Of a DNA stretch of 64,000 nt, positions 10,381 through 21,899 are shown one piece after another (the first letter of the stretch is position 1; every line of letters begins with the position of its first letter). The DNA is from Chara braunii (Eukaryota > Streptophyta > Charophyceae > Charales > Characeae). The stretch is from the NCBI GenBank assembly GCA_003427395.1, contig BFEA01000894.1:224143-288142 (forward strand), read 5' to 3'. The translations under genes and the position numbers were made by a program. The notes beneath the pieces are model-generated. The model had not been told where the DNA came from. It made no database searches and worked only from the letters and a program-made list of their open reading frames with translations.

Positions 10381-12883
10381 ATTCATTGATGCGTGAATTG
10401 GAACATGTGAGTGATGTGTGGATGAAAGTTCGATCAGTTACATAACAGTGTGGGTATGGTGGGAGGATATGGGAGTAGCACAGTAATATTTGTGCCTTTG
10501 AGAATCTGTGATGAACATGGATAATCCGCCTTAGCCTTGGATGCTACGAAAAGGAGAGAAATGAGGTTAGGGCCGAAATGTGGTCTCTTGAGTTGCTGGC
10601 AGTAAGGGACACCCGGACATGATTCCTGTTTTTGTCATATTTCCATATGTGGGGATTCAGACAGTTGCAGCACGCCAGTTGGTTACAGAGCAATGTGAGC
10701 CTCCAGGCTCGTTCCAGAAGCAAGGGCTGCACTGTACAGTTGAGCCCAGGGCTCAAGTGGTGGCGCCCTGGGCACACACTGTGGGACGCCGACACATCAT
10801 GGACTGGCCGTGGGCCAATGAGAGACCAGCATGGTCGTCGCACATGAGCCGGGAGCCAATGACAATGCTGCGAACACTTGGAGGCTGGGTGGCTTCCTGA
10901 ACGTGCCTAACTGCACGAGGCCCAGGCCAGTATCTGAAACTGGGCCTGGGCACAGACACTTGGGGCCAGAAGCAAGCTACTGGAGCCCCCACACGCCTGG
11001 CCAGGCCAGCCAGCAGCAGGCACACTCTCCACAAAGGAAAGTGTGTGCCCCAGGAAGAGGTCGTTCTGGCCTGTCCAGGCATTGCGGCCACGCTGCTGCA
11101 TTGTTGTGCGAAGCTGCGCTATGCAGGCAGGCTGGGGCGCGTGCGGGCGCTAAGTGGTGAAGAGGGCACTGCGGTGGCAGTGGGCGTACGGCGGCCATAG
11201 CCGGGCCGAGCGTGCGGGTGCAGGTGTTGGCGATGGTGGTCTTCGGGTACGAGGCGCATGCAGAGGTGGGGAGACAGGGTGTGATGAGGGGAGGAGGCGA
11301 TCGGCATTGGCGATGACATCAATGTACATTGGTCTTCAACTTTCGATGTGATCTGGTTGTGAGAACGTAGATAGGCTAGATAGGCTGAGTACAGTAGGTG
11401 GGCGCCGAGTGCCAGAGAGTAGGAGGGGCAGTGGATACTGTGTTGGTGTGACCAGAGTGTGGCGACATTGACATCAGAGTTCAATGTATTGCTCTTATTG
11501 ACTTGGTATTTTGGTGCATTGTGCTCTCTTCTTGGTACACGACTATCTGAGCTACTTTGTGATTTTGCAACCTGGTTTTCTGTCTATCACTCCCGCTCGT
11601 AATCGTTGCACATTTGTTGTTGAATTTAATTGACTATTAAGAGAAGTGAAGGAGAAGAGGGAGTCACGAGGAGGATGAATGAGAGGGAAGACATTGGCTT
11701 AAATTGTGTAATTCTTCTTCTTCTTTGATTCTCGTTCTTTTGTTCTACAATTTACCTCTCTCCATCTCTTCTGTTGAATTTCACCAAGTTTGCATTTCTT
11801 GCAATTTGAGTTTGCATTATGAGTGAAGTAGGATCATAACATAAGCTATGTGGCATTGCAGCTCAAAAAACATTTGGCTGATGGTCATCCCGAAACTTGT
11901 AGCCAAGAGGAAAAATGAAATGATGTTTTTCAAAAAATGTATTATCCAACCAAGGGTAGCCATGTTTTTTCAATTAAAAAAAGAAGCATCAAATTAAAAA
12001 CCATAATTGTGGTGGATCCTGGTGATGGGCTGGGGCTGGGGGAGTTTGTACACGGGCCCCATTTTGGGTCGCCGTGTTACATGCCGAGCCTGCACACGGG
12101 CCCCATTTTGGGGGCCCAACGGTTGCTGGGGACCCCCAGGCTGCACGCCCCTCAGACGCACACCCTGGAGGCCCACGGCTGGCCGCAGGACCGCAGGTTT
12201 CGATTTGAGGCAGCATTTATTATTTATTTATTTATTTGCTGTCCTATTTTTGTCTGTTCAGGCGTCGTTTCAGACTTGCAGTTAGTCCGAACAGACTTTC
12301 GGTCTGTTCGGACAAAGTCCACGTTTTGGGCCTTGTACGTTCGCAGGCAGGCCGTTTCGGGCCAGGTCCACTTTTGTTCTGTAGTGTACACTCCCTACTG
12401 CATCAGCAGGGAGGGTCTGGACGTCCGGTAGGGACCCAGGCAGGCCGTTTTGAGGCCAGGACCAGAGGCACACGAAGGCACATCAATGGGGCCCAGTGCT
12501 ACATATAGCTGGGCCAGGCCAGGGCAGACACACAGTTCGAGTAGCTCACTTCTTGGGTGACATGCTGCTGGAGCAGCACGTCACAGTGCTGCGCTAAGTG
12601 TAGTGGCGTAGGTAGGAGGTGAGGCGGAGGCCATACCTGCTGAGGCGGTACTTATCTGGGCGCCATAGCTGGACTACACGCCAGCGACCTGCACAGAGAG
12701 ACTCGCCCGCCGCAGTTAGTACATGGCCTTCTTCTTCTTCTATTTCTTCTTCCAGAGAGAGAGAGAGAGAGAGAGAGGTTACAGGCAGAGATTACATCGG
12801 GCCATGAGGCCCAGGATCTGATTCGACATTTTGTGGCAGACATTGATTGGACATTAGGCAGGGAGACTATTTTTGGACTTAAC
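10381..12883. other. Non-coding stretch, no gene recognised
   Basis: No domain was recognised on either strand. The part 10690-11200 is rich in GGCC/CCTGG words resembling 13920-14500, suggesting a shared old repeat. Two 19-bp direct copies of acacgggccccattttggg lie at 12050-12068 and 12094-12112. A (GA)n run is at about 12754-12777. Short open frames in the GC-rich part appear on both strands and look spurious. Confidence 0.5.
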
Positions 12884-13233
12884 TGTCACGATCTTGGTCT
12901 TCTCCCTCATCTCCATCTTTGCCTCGCCTGTCCCCCATCTCCTCATCTGTTGTATCTCCCCATGTGCGTGCTCCAGGAGGGACCTATCTTCCATGTACGC
13001 GGTCCCTCCCCTCTCTCTCACATATGTGGTGTATGATGGGGTGTCGGGTCAGTATCTGATAGGTCAGGTCGTATCTTTGAGTCTTCCGCTGCACTACATT
13101 ATGCTAGTTTCATATGTATGTAAATGTATATTGCTTGTTGATGCTTTGCTGACACTGCATTGTCCATTCGAGTCGTTTTCATCACTTTGTGCATCCTTGG
13201 CTCAATATACATCGCTCGATTGAGCATGTATCA
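12884..13233 (+). repeat. Putative short LTR, plus orientation
   Basis: 350 bp starting TGTCACGATC and ending ...GTATCA. It is followed two bases later by TGGTATCGGAGC (13236-13247), one mismatch from the initiator-tRNA-Met primer-binding site. The last 167 bp (13067-13233) are repeated at 19349-19515. Together these suggest the 5' LTR of a plus-strand element whose interior is now occupied by element B. The start is inferred only from the TGTCACGA consensus. Confidence 0.5.
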
Positions 13234-13235
13234 GT

Positions 13236-13247
13236 TGGTATCGGAGC
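13236..13247 (+). promoter_or_regulatory. Putative primer-binding site (initiator tRNA-Met type)
   Basis: TGGTATCGGAGC, 11 of 12 matches to the plant initiator-tRNA-Met site, directly after the LTR-like end at 13233. Confidence 0.5.
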
Positions 13248-13296
13248 TGCTGCTAGTGAATTAGGACTTGATCCGACCTGGCGCACGAGTAGGAAG

Positions 13297-13324
13297 ATCG
13301 ATCGATTGATTGGTTGGTTGGTTA

Positions 13325-13362
<38 letters not shown>

Positions 13363-13384
13363 CGGTCGATTGATTGATTGATTA
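13297..13384. repeat. (GATT)n tetranucleotide microsatellite
   Basis: Interrupted run of GATT/GATC/GGTT units over about 88 bp. Confidence 0.9.
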
Positions 13385-14507
13385 GGATAACCTAATTTCT
13401 ATCGCAACTCTGCCTAACCGTTGAAGTTCCGAATTTATTTTTCTTTCTGAATCTCGAAATTCCTTTTTTGCACAAATTAGTTTTTTTTCGTTCTTTGCTG
13501 AAAATTTCGAATCGCGCATTAATTAGTGGCTGAAAAGTTCTGCAAGGAAAATGAGCGATAGCGAACTTCAGAAATCAAACAGTATCATAGTCGTGACCAC
13601 GAACCAATAGCAGAATTGTATCACGAGTTCCACCAAATAAGATCACAGCAAAAGCTCATAATTGACAATGCTGGAATAGTCTCATCATCATCAACGAAGA
13701 ACCAATGTCGATATCCTATCTGGCGCTCGGTGCCCAGACTACAATTGCAGATCCTATCTAGCCTATCTACAATGCCGCTGATGACGTCAATGGCTCCCCG
13801 AAGTATGAGCAGATTTTGGCCAATGTCGTTCGCCTCAAGCACCAGGTATGTCTCTCGTATCACTCACAACCTCGATCCCCAACTCACAGATGCCACATGC
13901 ACCCAAAGACCACCATGCGCCCCATCCAGCATACAACGGCTCAGCTCGGCTATGGCTGCCTGCTCCTTCCAGCTAGCCCGTGAGCGCTGGCCAGTGTTAG
14001 CGTAGCAGCGCTTGCGCAGCATGCAGCCAGTGCCCGAATGCCAAATGCGTGGGCAGGCACTTTCCTAAATGGAAGTGGCCTCCCTGCCTTTACAACTTGG
14101 TTGCGCTGGGCCCCTGCCCAGAAGCTTCCGGTAGGCCCAGAGAGGCTGAGCCCCAGTCCAAACAAAACAGGCCCTGGGCCTGTGGTGGTTGCCCGTGTCC
14201 AACTGCCCGCGGCTTGTGTTCGGTCCATGTTGCGAATCTGGCCCAGTGCCTGCCTCAGTTACCTTCGAAAGAGGCAGCCTGGGCCTTGGCGCTCTTAACC
14301 AATTGGCGCTGCGCAACTGCCTGAATTTACCCAGTTGCGTGGTGACCCGAAAAGTAGGCCTGTAGGCCCTGGGTCGAGCCTGCCTTCACTTAGGGTGGCC
14401 GACCGTACCGAAAATAGAGCCATTCTATTGCATCAGGCCTGGGCCTGGGCGCTTTCCTTTCTGCAGCAACTTCTCATAGTGGGCAACAACCTGTGGTGCG
14501 GTCTGCA
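13385..14507. other. Non-coding stretch between LTR-like repeat and element B
   Basis: No domain was recognised. The part 13920-14500 is GC-rich with many ggcctggg/gcccagg words, like 10690-11200. No 3' LTR of element B could be found here. Confidence 0.45.
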
Positions 14508-15828
14508 TCAGGTCCTCCCGTGTGAACCATCTATTTGATCAGTGTGATGTCTGAACCGAACTCGGTACTGTAGCTTCAGTTTGGGAGGACGTCCCCTGCC
14601 TCTTGGTCTTGGAACCGGTATTTCCTTGTGGTCCACGATGTCGTTGATGTCGACCTCTCCGTCCATGGTTGGGGGCAGCATTGAGCGACGAGTGGGAAAC
14701 TGATTAGTTTCTTTGGACGGTGCCAGCTTAGAGGCGTGAAAAACAGGGTAGGTACGAAGGTGTTCAGGGATCCAAATAACATATGAGGGCCCGTCTGGTT
14801 CATTCCCAACTACATCCAGAACTCCCCATGGTCCAAAATATTGTGGCATGAGCTTACGGGAGATATCGTGCTCTTGTCCCAGTTCAGAAGCCTTGACCCA
14901 GACTCTATCCCCTACCTGAAACGTAGATGGGTGGCAGTGTTTGTTCTCAGATTCGATCATCGCCGCCTGTGCTCTGTGCATGTGTTCTACAACCTGCTGC
15001 ATATGCTTCTTATATCTGTAAGCAAATTCCAAAGTTCCTGGAGCAGCAGTGGGCTGATTGTCAGGTAGCAGAAAGTCAAGAGGGAGTCTAGGTTTGAACG
15101 TTAGTAGTAGGCTGTTAGGACTTACTTCTGTAGCACTATGAACTGTGTTGTTGTACAAGTTGGTGATGAGAGTGAGCTTCTCATCCCAGTCCACTTGATT
15201 AGGGTTAATGTAATGCCTCAGCAAGTGTTGAACAACGCGGTTCATCTTTTCTGCCTGTCCATTTGCCTCCGGATGGTTTCCAGATGTCATCTGCAGCTGC
15301 GTTCCTTGTTCGGCAGCTGCGGGCTTCCACAGATCACTGGTGAATCGGACATCCCTATCGCTGATTATAGACTTCGGTAGGCCAAAGTCTCTAACCCAAT
15401 TTTCCTTAAATAGTCTGATCACCTTGCCTTTGCTGTTTTTGGCATAGCCACTAATCTGGCATACTTGCTAAATCTATCCACAATGACGTAGATGTACCTC
15501 ATGCCACTCTTGCTGGTGACTAGCGTATCCATGAAATCCATGGATAGGCTTTCACCAGGCCTTTTCGGAATGGGAATGGTTTGAGAAAGCCAAGAGGAGC
15601 TTGTGTTCGGGGCTTGTCACGTTGACAAACTTGACAAGTCTCAACATACAGTTTGGCATCTCTCATCATCGTGGGCCACCAGAACCGCTGCAACAGATTT
15701 GCTGCAGTCTTTATATACCCAAAATGTTTGGTGGCATCATGACACTCTCCTAAAAATAAACTACACTGACTCCCGATTAGGCACACAAAGACGTTTATTC
15801 CCGACCTTCTCAAGGAATAGCAGGCCAT
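14508..15828 (-). pseudogene. Element B integrase
   Basis: The long open piece 15422-14508 (304 codons) covers the later catalytic core: the second Asp in IISDRDVRF, the Glu in NHPEANGQAEKMN, then YNNTVHSAT, the VGDRVWVKAS SH3-like motif, YFGPWGVLDVVG, FHASKLAPS and an Arg/Gly/Pro linker with YRVRF at the tail. The upstream piece 15828-15520 has the HHCC domain (ECHDATKHFG, CQVCQRDKPR) and reads into the first core strand (AYPWISW), out of frame with the rest, so at least one frameshift lies near 15430-15560. The tail is shorter than in element A and has no clear chromodomain. Confidence 0.85.
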
Positions 15829-16479
15829 TAATCAACTCGAGTGTGTGTATGATCTCTAACATGAATGGGTCGTCATGATAGGCTTCCACCAAAGACTGAG
15901 TAACATTGTCCGCAAGCGCAAATTCAGTGACCAGCGCACCGAGAAAATCTGGCCTACGTGACAACGTATCAGCAACCTTGTTGTACTCCCCCTTGATGTA
16001 CTGGGGTTTGACGTCATACTGCTCAATGATTTTGATCTAACGCTTCAGAGGGTCTGATGATCAGTCCTGACATAGAAGAAGCGACCTAGGAGGTAGTGCC
16101 TCCAATGGGTTAGCGCTTTGTAGATCGCATAGAGCTCCTTCTCATAGGTGGACTTGGCCAACTTTTGAGAGGGCATCTTTTTGGACATGTACTCTACGGG
16201 CCTCAACTTTTTCCCCTCCTGTTGCGCAAGTACGGCACCAATGCTATATTGGTTGGCATCCGTAGTCACAACGAAAGGTTTGTCAGGATCAAGAAGTTTC
16301 AAGACCTCATGGTGTGTCAACGCATGCTTCAGATGTTTGAAAGCAGCCTCGCACCTATCTGTCCACTCCCATGGGGTGTCAAGGCGTGTCAGGTCCGTCA
16401 AAGGGGTGGCCACTATACTATAATTCTGAACAAAATTGCGGTAGTAGCCTGTCATCCCTAAGGACCTCGTCTCAATCAC
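15761..16479 (-). pseudogene. Element B RNase H and connection
   Basis: Open piece 16479-16045 has the RT thumb phrase GYYRNFVQNYS, VVTTDANQYSIGAVL with the first catalytic Asp, the STYEKELYA helix, and HYLLGRFFYVRTDHQTL. A second piece, 15964-15761, carries SRRPDFLGAL and the linker towards integrase in another frame. The domain order matches the RT just upstream at 16621-17379. Confidence 0.85.
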
Positions 16480-16620
16480 AAACTGAGGACGCGGCTAATC
16501 ATGAATGCTGGCCACCTTCGCGTCATTGGGCTTCAAACCCTCCGCGGAAATCTCATGACCTAGGTATAAGATCCGGGTGTGGCCAAACTCACACTTCTCC
16601 CGGTTGATCTTGAACTGGTG

Positions 16621-17379
16621 CTATTTGAGGAGGCTCTTAGCCGAAATTGTTTTTGAGTTATTTAAGTGCGCTACATGTTCCTCGACAGTCCTACGAAAGA
16701 TAAGTATGTCATCGAGGTACACGATGACGAACTTGTCCAAGTAGTCATGAAATATCCGGTTCATGGCGTGCTGAAAGGTGCCAGGAGCATTGCAATGGCC
16801 GAAAGGCATCACCACAAACTCGTACAGACCGTACCTGGTCTAAAGTGTGGTTTTGTGTTGATCCTCGGGCCGTATTGCAATCTGATGGTACCCGGACTTC
16901 ATATCTATCTCACTGAAGTACCGACACCCTTGCACTCGATCCAACAAGTCGTCGATGCGCGGTAGGGGCTCGACGTTCTTCACTGTGATGGCATTGAGGT
17001 CCCTATAATCAATGTACATCCTCAAGGTCCCCCCCTTCTTCCGTACAAATAAGATTGGTGATCCGTAAAGGGAGACATTAGGCCGGATCCAACTCTTCTC
17101 TATGAGATCCTTGAGTTGTTGGCGAAGCTCATCGAGCTCACCTGAAGACATCCGATAGATTCTACCCTTCAGAATGCTAGACCCCGGGACAATCTCTATC
17201 GCGTGGACGACCTCTTTCTCTACAACCCCTTTCGGCTCTTCAAATAGGTCAGGGTACTTAGCGACCACTCCCTCTATCTCTAGAGGCATTTTCACCGGCT
17301 CACCCTCTGCAGAGACGTAAACTAAATACATACCATCCTTCAGATTTTTGCTTATAATAGTTGTAGAACGCGGCCGCAC
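16621..17379 (-). pseudogene. Element B reverse transcriptase, YLDD intact
   Basis: 17379-16840 holds the RT N-terminus: YRMSSGELDELRQQL, GSPILFVRKKGGTLRMYIDYRDLNAI, EIDMKSGYHQIAIRPEDQHKT (first catalytic Asp present). 16815-16621 in the same frame has [16 protein letters not shown] and [12 protein letters not shown], the intact catalytic YLDD. The two are separated by a short stop-containing gap (about 16816-16840). The active site is intact, unlike element A. Confidence 0.88.
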
Positions 17380-17902
17380 ACATGCATCCGTAGGACTCGA
17401 TCAGACCACTAGCCTTGAACTTACGTAATCTGGTGGTCCCCCGTCCGGGCAAAGTGTGTTTGACCACTTTTCGGTCCCAGTCAAACTGGGGCTGTGCAAC
17501 CGAGAGGTGGTACATACCTAACAAGATATCCATAGGGAGACTATCGTTGACTAGGAACGAGACTCGATGTCTCAGTTCCCCTCCCGCGTACGGGAAAAGA
17601 CACTCAATGTCTTTGAGGTAGTCATTGACGACCATGCACTGTCTGTTGGCGCAGGTCGACTCCACAGGTCGACTCAGGCGATGCACTTGCCCCTCTAAGC
17701 GCAGCCTCTCAACGCACACACGACTAATGAAGCTCCGCGTCGAGCAAGTGTCATAATAGGCCCCGGCCTTACGGCCGCCTATGACTACCTCGCCGACGAA
17801 CAACTCACCCTTAGGGGCTTTAGCCATGGCCGTCCAAGAAGCTAGCGGGCCCGATTTAGACCACTCCTCCTCTAGCTCCTCTAAGGATTCAAACACATTC
17901 AA
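17300..17902 (-). pseudogene. Element B retropepsin-like protease
   Basis: Two hallmarks are visible: a flap/active-site segment AYYDTCSTRSFIS around residues 50-62, and MDILLGMYHL about 75 residues later (the hydrophobic-Leu-Gly motif). The active site would be expected as D-T/S-G-A; here it is D-T-C-S, so the conserved Gly is replaced by Cys. The frame differs from RT, which it overlaps by 80 bp, so a frameshift or separate translation is implied. It follows Gag directly, as expected. Confidence 0.7.
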
Positions 17903-18027
17903 CGAACAGAGGATCGCTGGGTCCGAATGTGTTTGTGGGACGACGTTGGAGTCGGTAGCTTAGGCCATCTCTTGAGATGGCGAGGGTGTGTCCACCACCT
18001 CGACCCTAGTAGGAACAACTACTATTC

Positions 18028-19354
18028 CTACTGGCCCAATGTGTTTCCCGGAGCAGTGCCAGAACTGCTGGCCACATTGCTACCTACGGGAGCAGAGGAT
18101 CCCAACGCCTGCCTCATCGTAGGCGGGATCTTTTCGGTCACCTTTTTGTTATGACACTTGAACTGATTATGGCCGTATTGGCCACAACGGATACAAGCCT
18201 GCCGGGTATACCGGTCTCTCCACACGTCCTCACTAAGACCCGCTTTCTCCCATGGAGGAGCGTTAGGGTCAACTTGACTTCTAGACCGGGAGCCTTACCT
18301 TTCTGGAAAGTGGCAGCGACTGTACGCTGCCCGCCTCGGAACCCGCTCCTGCCTGGAAATCGTCTTCTAACTCGATGGTAGAACCATCATTGTCGACCAA
18401 CATGATGCGACCCTTCACCTTCCAGTTGGGAGGCAGTGACTTCTTCCTTCCGTCCGTCGTGGGTGTATGCCCATGCCCTATCTTTGCTTGTATGTCTAGG
18501 GCCTTCTTGCTGAACGAGGGGAAGTGCATGTTGATGTTGGCCTCAGCCCAACTGGTTTCTGAGATGCAAAGGAAAGCATCTCAGGTATGAGGTGAGTAAA
18601 ACCTGGGGGTCGTAGCGCACTATAGGAACATAGATCAGACGCTTTACTGCGTCCGTGGCCTCCCTTATTGACTTGAACTAACTGTTGTTCAAAGTCAGGA
18701 TCACATCAGTGGCCTTTTGAGCCTCCTGAGGATCATGCCACCTAGCTTCCACTAACTTGAGGAAGTCATCCAGTTTCTGGTTGACTGCCCAAGCGCGGAA
18801 GTCGTGACCGTATCCCTGTAGCTGCACTAAACCACTCAACCATCTTGTTGCACTCCCCTCAAATAGGAGGCAGCCACAAACACTTCCTCGTGCGCCAAGG
18901 TCAATTTACACTTGACATAGACATTGACTGGCACTGACCTCAACCATGTGTCGAGGTCTTCGCCCCTCTTGTCCCTTGAAAAAGGTTAGGGAGAGGTGAT
19001 GGCTGTCTTTGGAAGCCACTGGGTTTGTCCCGGTACTTGTCCCAGTCCAGGCTGTGGACCTTGGGGACTAGGCTGCTGCACTAGCTGCTACTAGGGCTGT
19101 GTACCCTGCGGTTGTGCAGGCTGCCCGGTTACGGCAACCTGCGACGGAGGTAAGGAATACACTGACTGTACAGGGACCTGTACTAATCTCTTCTCTTTCT
19201 CTGCCTTAATCTCTCCTAGAGCCTTCTGTAGCTGTGCCTCTTGCAGTACTGCCTGCTGTATGGCGACCTCTTCAGGGGTCAACACTATTGGCTGGCTTGC
19301 CATAACACCGGGGGACTGACTCAAGGTCTGCGCAACCGTTGACCCTACGGTCAT
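18028..19354 (-). pseudogene. Element B Gag
   Basis: The N-terminal piece 19354-19091 starts at an ATG (TVGSTVAQ) and contains a Gln/Glu-rich amphipathic helix. The middle (about 18530-19090) is broken by stops. 18529-18281 is a capsid-to-nucleocapsid linker. 18225-18028 has a clear knuckle, CIRCGQYGHNQFKC (C-X2-C-X4-H-X4-C), followed by a Ser/Ala-rich tail. At least two frame changes are needed to join the pieces. Its start lies exactly at the boundary with the LTR-like repeat 19349-19515, so the native 5' leader is missing. Confidence 0.7.
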
Positions 19355-19515
19355 ATCTTTGAGTGTTCCGTTGCCCTACATTATGCTTCTTTCATATGCA
19401 TCTGGATGTACATTGCTTATTGATGCTTTGCTGATGCTGCATTGTCCATTCGAGTCCTTTTGATCACTTTGCGGACCCTTGGCTCCTTATACATCGCTCG
19501 TTTGGGCATGTATCA
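19349..19515 (+). repeat. LTR-like end, second copy
   Basis: 167 bp matching 13067-13233 at roughly 85 percent by eye and ending with the same GTATCA. It is interpreted as the truncated 3' LTR of the plus-strand element whose 5' LTR is at 12884-13233. The element B Gag ATG overlaps its first bases. Confidence 0.6.
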
Positions 19516-19700
19516 AGATTGATATTGGTACAAGCCCGTAAGGTTGGAACAAAAAAAAAAATCGTTTAATTACTTTGCAGAACATAACTTGAGTTTCTTG
19601 TGTTGCCTCTTATAGAAGTTAGAAGTTCTTTATCCTCTATGAAGGCAAAGATTAAAATAAGATGACCTTTCACAATTCCAGGTTGTAACTGTTTTCCCGT
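19516..19700. other. AT-rich spacer, possible intron end
   Basis: Contains an A run (about 19549-19561) and T-rich sequence ending near potential splice acceptors (ttccag at about 19677-19682). No coding sequence was recognised. Confidence 0.3.
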
Positions 19701-19829
19701 ATGTCAATGAATACATGGTTTTTCAGGTGCGGCTGCACCGCATTTGCCGGATATCTTCTGGGCCAAGGAGTTACAAAGGTGCATTTTCGAAGGAAACTGG
19801 AGTATATCGATGCCATTCGAGGAGAGTAA
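19701..19829 (+). CDS. Possible terminal exon or small ORF, 42 codons, unknown protein
   Basis: An open frame from ATG at 19701 to TAA at 19827. Its translation is unlike the surrounding repeats: after the start it reads CGCTAFAGYLLGQG, then VTKVHFRRKLEYIDAIRGE. That is a short hydrophobic Gly-containing segment followed by a basic, then acidic, tail. A TTTTTCAG acceptor-like site (19729-19736) lies inside the frame, so the true exon may begin at 19737 and the protein may be the C-terminus of a host gene with exons further upstream. I do not recognise the family. No matching upstream exon was found in the window. Confidence 0.35.
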   Translation: MSMNTWFFRCGCTAFAGYLLGQGVTKVHFRRKLEYIDAIRGE

Positions 19830-21899
19830 AAAAGCTTGCGGTATGTTTCTAGGTCATGGTGCAATGGTACACATCTATGAGCCATTGATGGGCAGGGCTG
19901 AGAGTCCATACTTGTTCTAAATCTAACACGCCATCATGAGCTGTCCTCCCTACAAAGTTTAAAGAAGTTCAAAGCTTTGTGATATATGTGACCTGTTCTT
20001 GCAAGCTGTTCTGAGATCATGGTACTTCTTGAAGAAGGATGGCAAAGACCCCGAAACCTGTTGTGTGGGCTTTAACTTTGTTGCCTCCTTATGACAAGGA
20101 TCTGTCTAACCATGGCTCTTGTCAATGACGACATCTGTACACCACGTTGGTTGTTGATATTCTCATTTTATCAGGACTGCAGAAGGTATCTGTGAGGAAT
20201 GCTGTGCCACCTGCGTGAGCCATTTATAAACCCCATGTCCCCCTGTGTATGTTCACTTTCCCTTGTTTCCTCTTTGTTGTGCAGCTCTGCGTGCATTTGG
20301 ATTTTCAAACTTTCCGCAGTTACTTCTGCTGGTCGGTTGAGGAATGCACGTGAATGCAATATTGGCAACTGCGATGTCTGATTGTGCATTGCCCATTTCT
20401 AAGTCTTTTTCTGGTTGCATAACGGCCAGTGTTGCACTGTGTGTGTTTCTGTCTGCGCTCTGTTCAACGTGTAGTGTGTGTACATGTTTGACAAAATGGG
20501 TATGTCTGGTACTCTTTCCTCTGAGTCGTGCAAAACGTACTGAAATGTCTGCCATTTTCGGCATTGTAATGCCATGCAAAATCACAGACTGAGAACTCTG
20601 GTGTGATCTCAGCTTTGCTGCCCAATTGTGTGAGTTTCCTGCTTTCTGCTGAGATTTCCAAGTCTGTGTGTGCGTGCTTGCTGAATTTCCTTGTGTTTGT
20701 CTGAGTGCATGATTGCTGTGGTGTGTGTGAATCGCCGGGGACTTGTATGCTGAATAGGCCCTCGGGCCTGGTACTTACCTGCGGCCGTGGTTTTGTGGGC
20801 TTGCAGTGGGTTGCAGTGGGTTGCAGCGGGGACCTAGCAGTAGGCCAGGCCCTCACGCTCAAGTAGCAGGTAGGTTCGGCCTGCGTAGGTTGGAAAACAC
20901 TTAGAGTAGAGGGTAGGTTGGCAGAAGAAGACAAGTTTGCACCTTTAGAGGTCGAACCGTTGAAGGGTTTTTTGGAGTCCAGTACGCTTTGGTCTAGGGG
21001 TACCGGTCCTGAGTCGAGGGCCTATAGCGGTGAATATCAGACCCGCAATGATGTTTCCCTGCACCTGTAGCTTGGGAGGCCAAGCGACCTGGAAAGTCAC
21101 CGCCCAAGAGGCAGCTTCTCGGTATATCTTCAGGAAGAGCGGAGTGCTCCTCATTTTGCAGTGTGCAAGTTTGGCGTCGCACGGCTGGAGCGAGCGCTTT
21201 GCAAGTTCAGTGCAGGGGAGGAAGAAGTGGAAGGCTCCGAGGTGTAGGAGGAGGAAGTGGTGAGCAAGAAGGAGAGTGAGGGGGGTGCTTACCGGGCTAT
21301 GGTGGACGGCATCGTCATCTTCTTGGTTAGCGCTGCACCTGGAAGGCCACATATGGGTAAAATTGGTGAGGAAGACTTCAGGGCAGAGTTAGGCATGGCA
21401 GCCATAGTAGAGAGCGGGCAACAGTTTGGCGATGTCCTTTGAACATTGAGCAGGGCTCCACTAGTCCGCCATAGCCACCTACTAAGAGGAGGTAGAAAAA
21501 GGTGTAGGTCATGGCTATGGTGGACCTCATGTGTTGTTGGCAGTAAGGAGGAGATTCGGACATTGGTTCTGGTTCATTCTTTTATTGTTATCTTCTCTAT
21601 ACTATTGAACTTTATCAGCCACGGGCTCTGACACACCCCGCCGTCTCCAACCTGGGCCGTGCGATCGTGGAAATGAACGATCGAGATTAGTCGTGAGACG
21701 CTTTCTTTTGTCGATACTTGGTTGTGGGGTTGGTGGACGAGTGGATAGTTTGGGTGATCGAGAAAACTGTCAGTGAAAGGAGAGAGCTCTGCGAATGTCA
21801 GAGTTTTTCCAAGATCGTCAGAATCGAGAGCCATGATGACGATCTGTCAAAGTGGGCCTAGTGTGAGGACGTCGTGTTGAGACTTTTTGTTGTGCTGGT
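19830..21899. other. Non-coding stretch, possible 3' UTR then unknown
   Basis: The first few hundred bases are T-rich and of mixed composition, as a 3' UTR might be. From about 20760 the sequence is more GC-rich. No protein domain was recognised on either strand. Short open frames on both strands lack codon-like bias. Confidence 0.35.

Larger units (their letters stand above)
14508..19354 (-). mobile_element. Element B: LTR-less Ty3/gypsy gag-pol remnant
   Basis: On the minus strand the order is Gag (19354-18028), protease (17902-17300), RT (17379-16621), RNase H (16479-15761) and integrase (15828-14508). The order and motifs are Ty3/gypsy. Its family differs from element A: the Gag zinc knuckle and protease sequences are different, while RT is related. 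No PBS, PPT or LTR of its own was found; the right end stops at the Gag ATG where a foreign LTR-like repeat begins (19349). Frameshifts and stops are scattered, but domains are better preserved than in element A. Confidence 0.8.

Noticed and set aside
10753-11484. Several 100-120-codon frames on both strands
   Set aside because: GC-rich sequence gives overlapping open frames on both strands; none has a recognisable domain.
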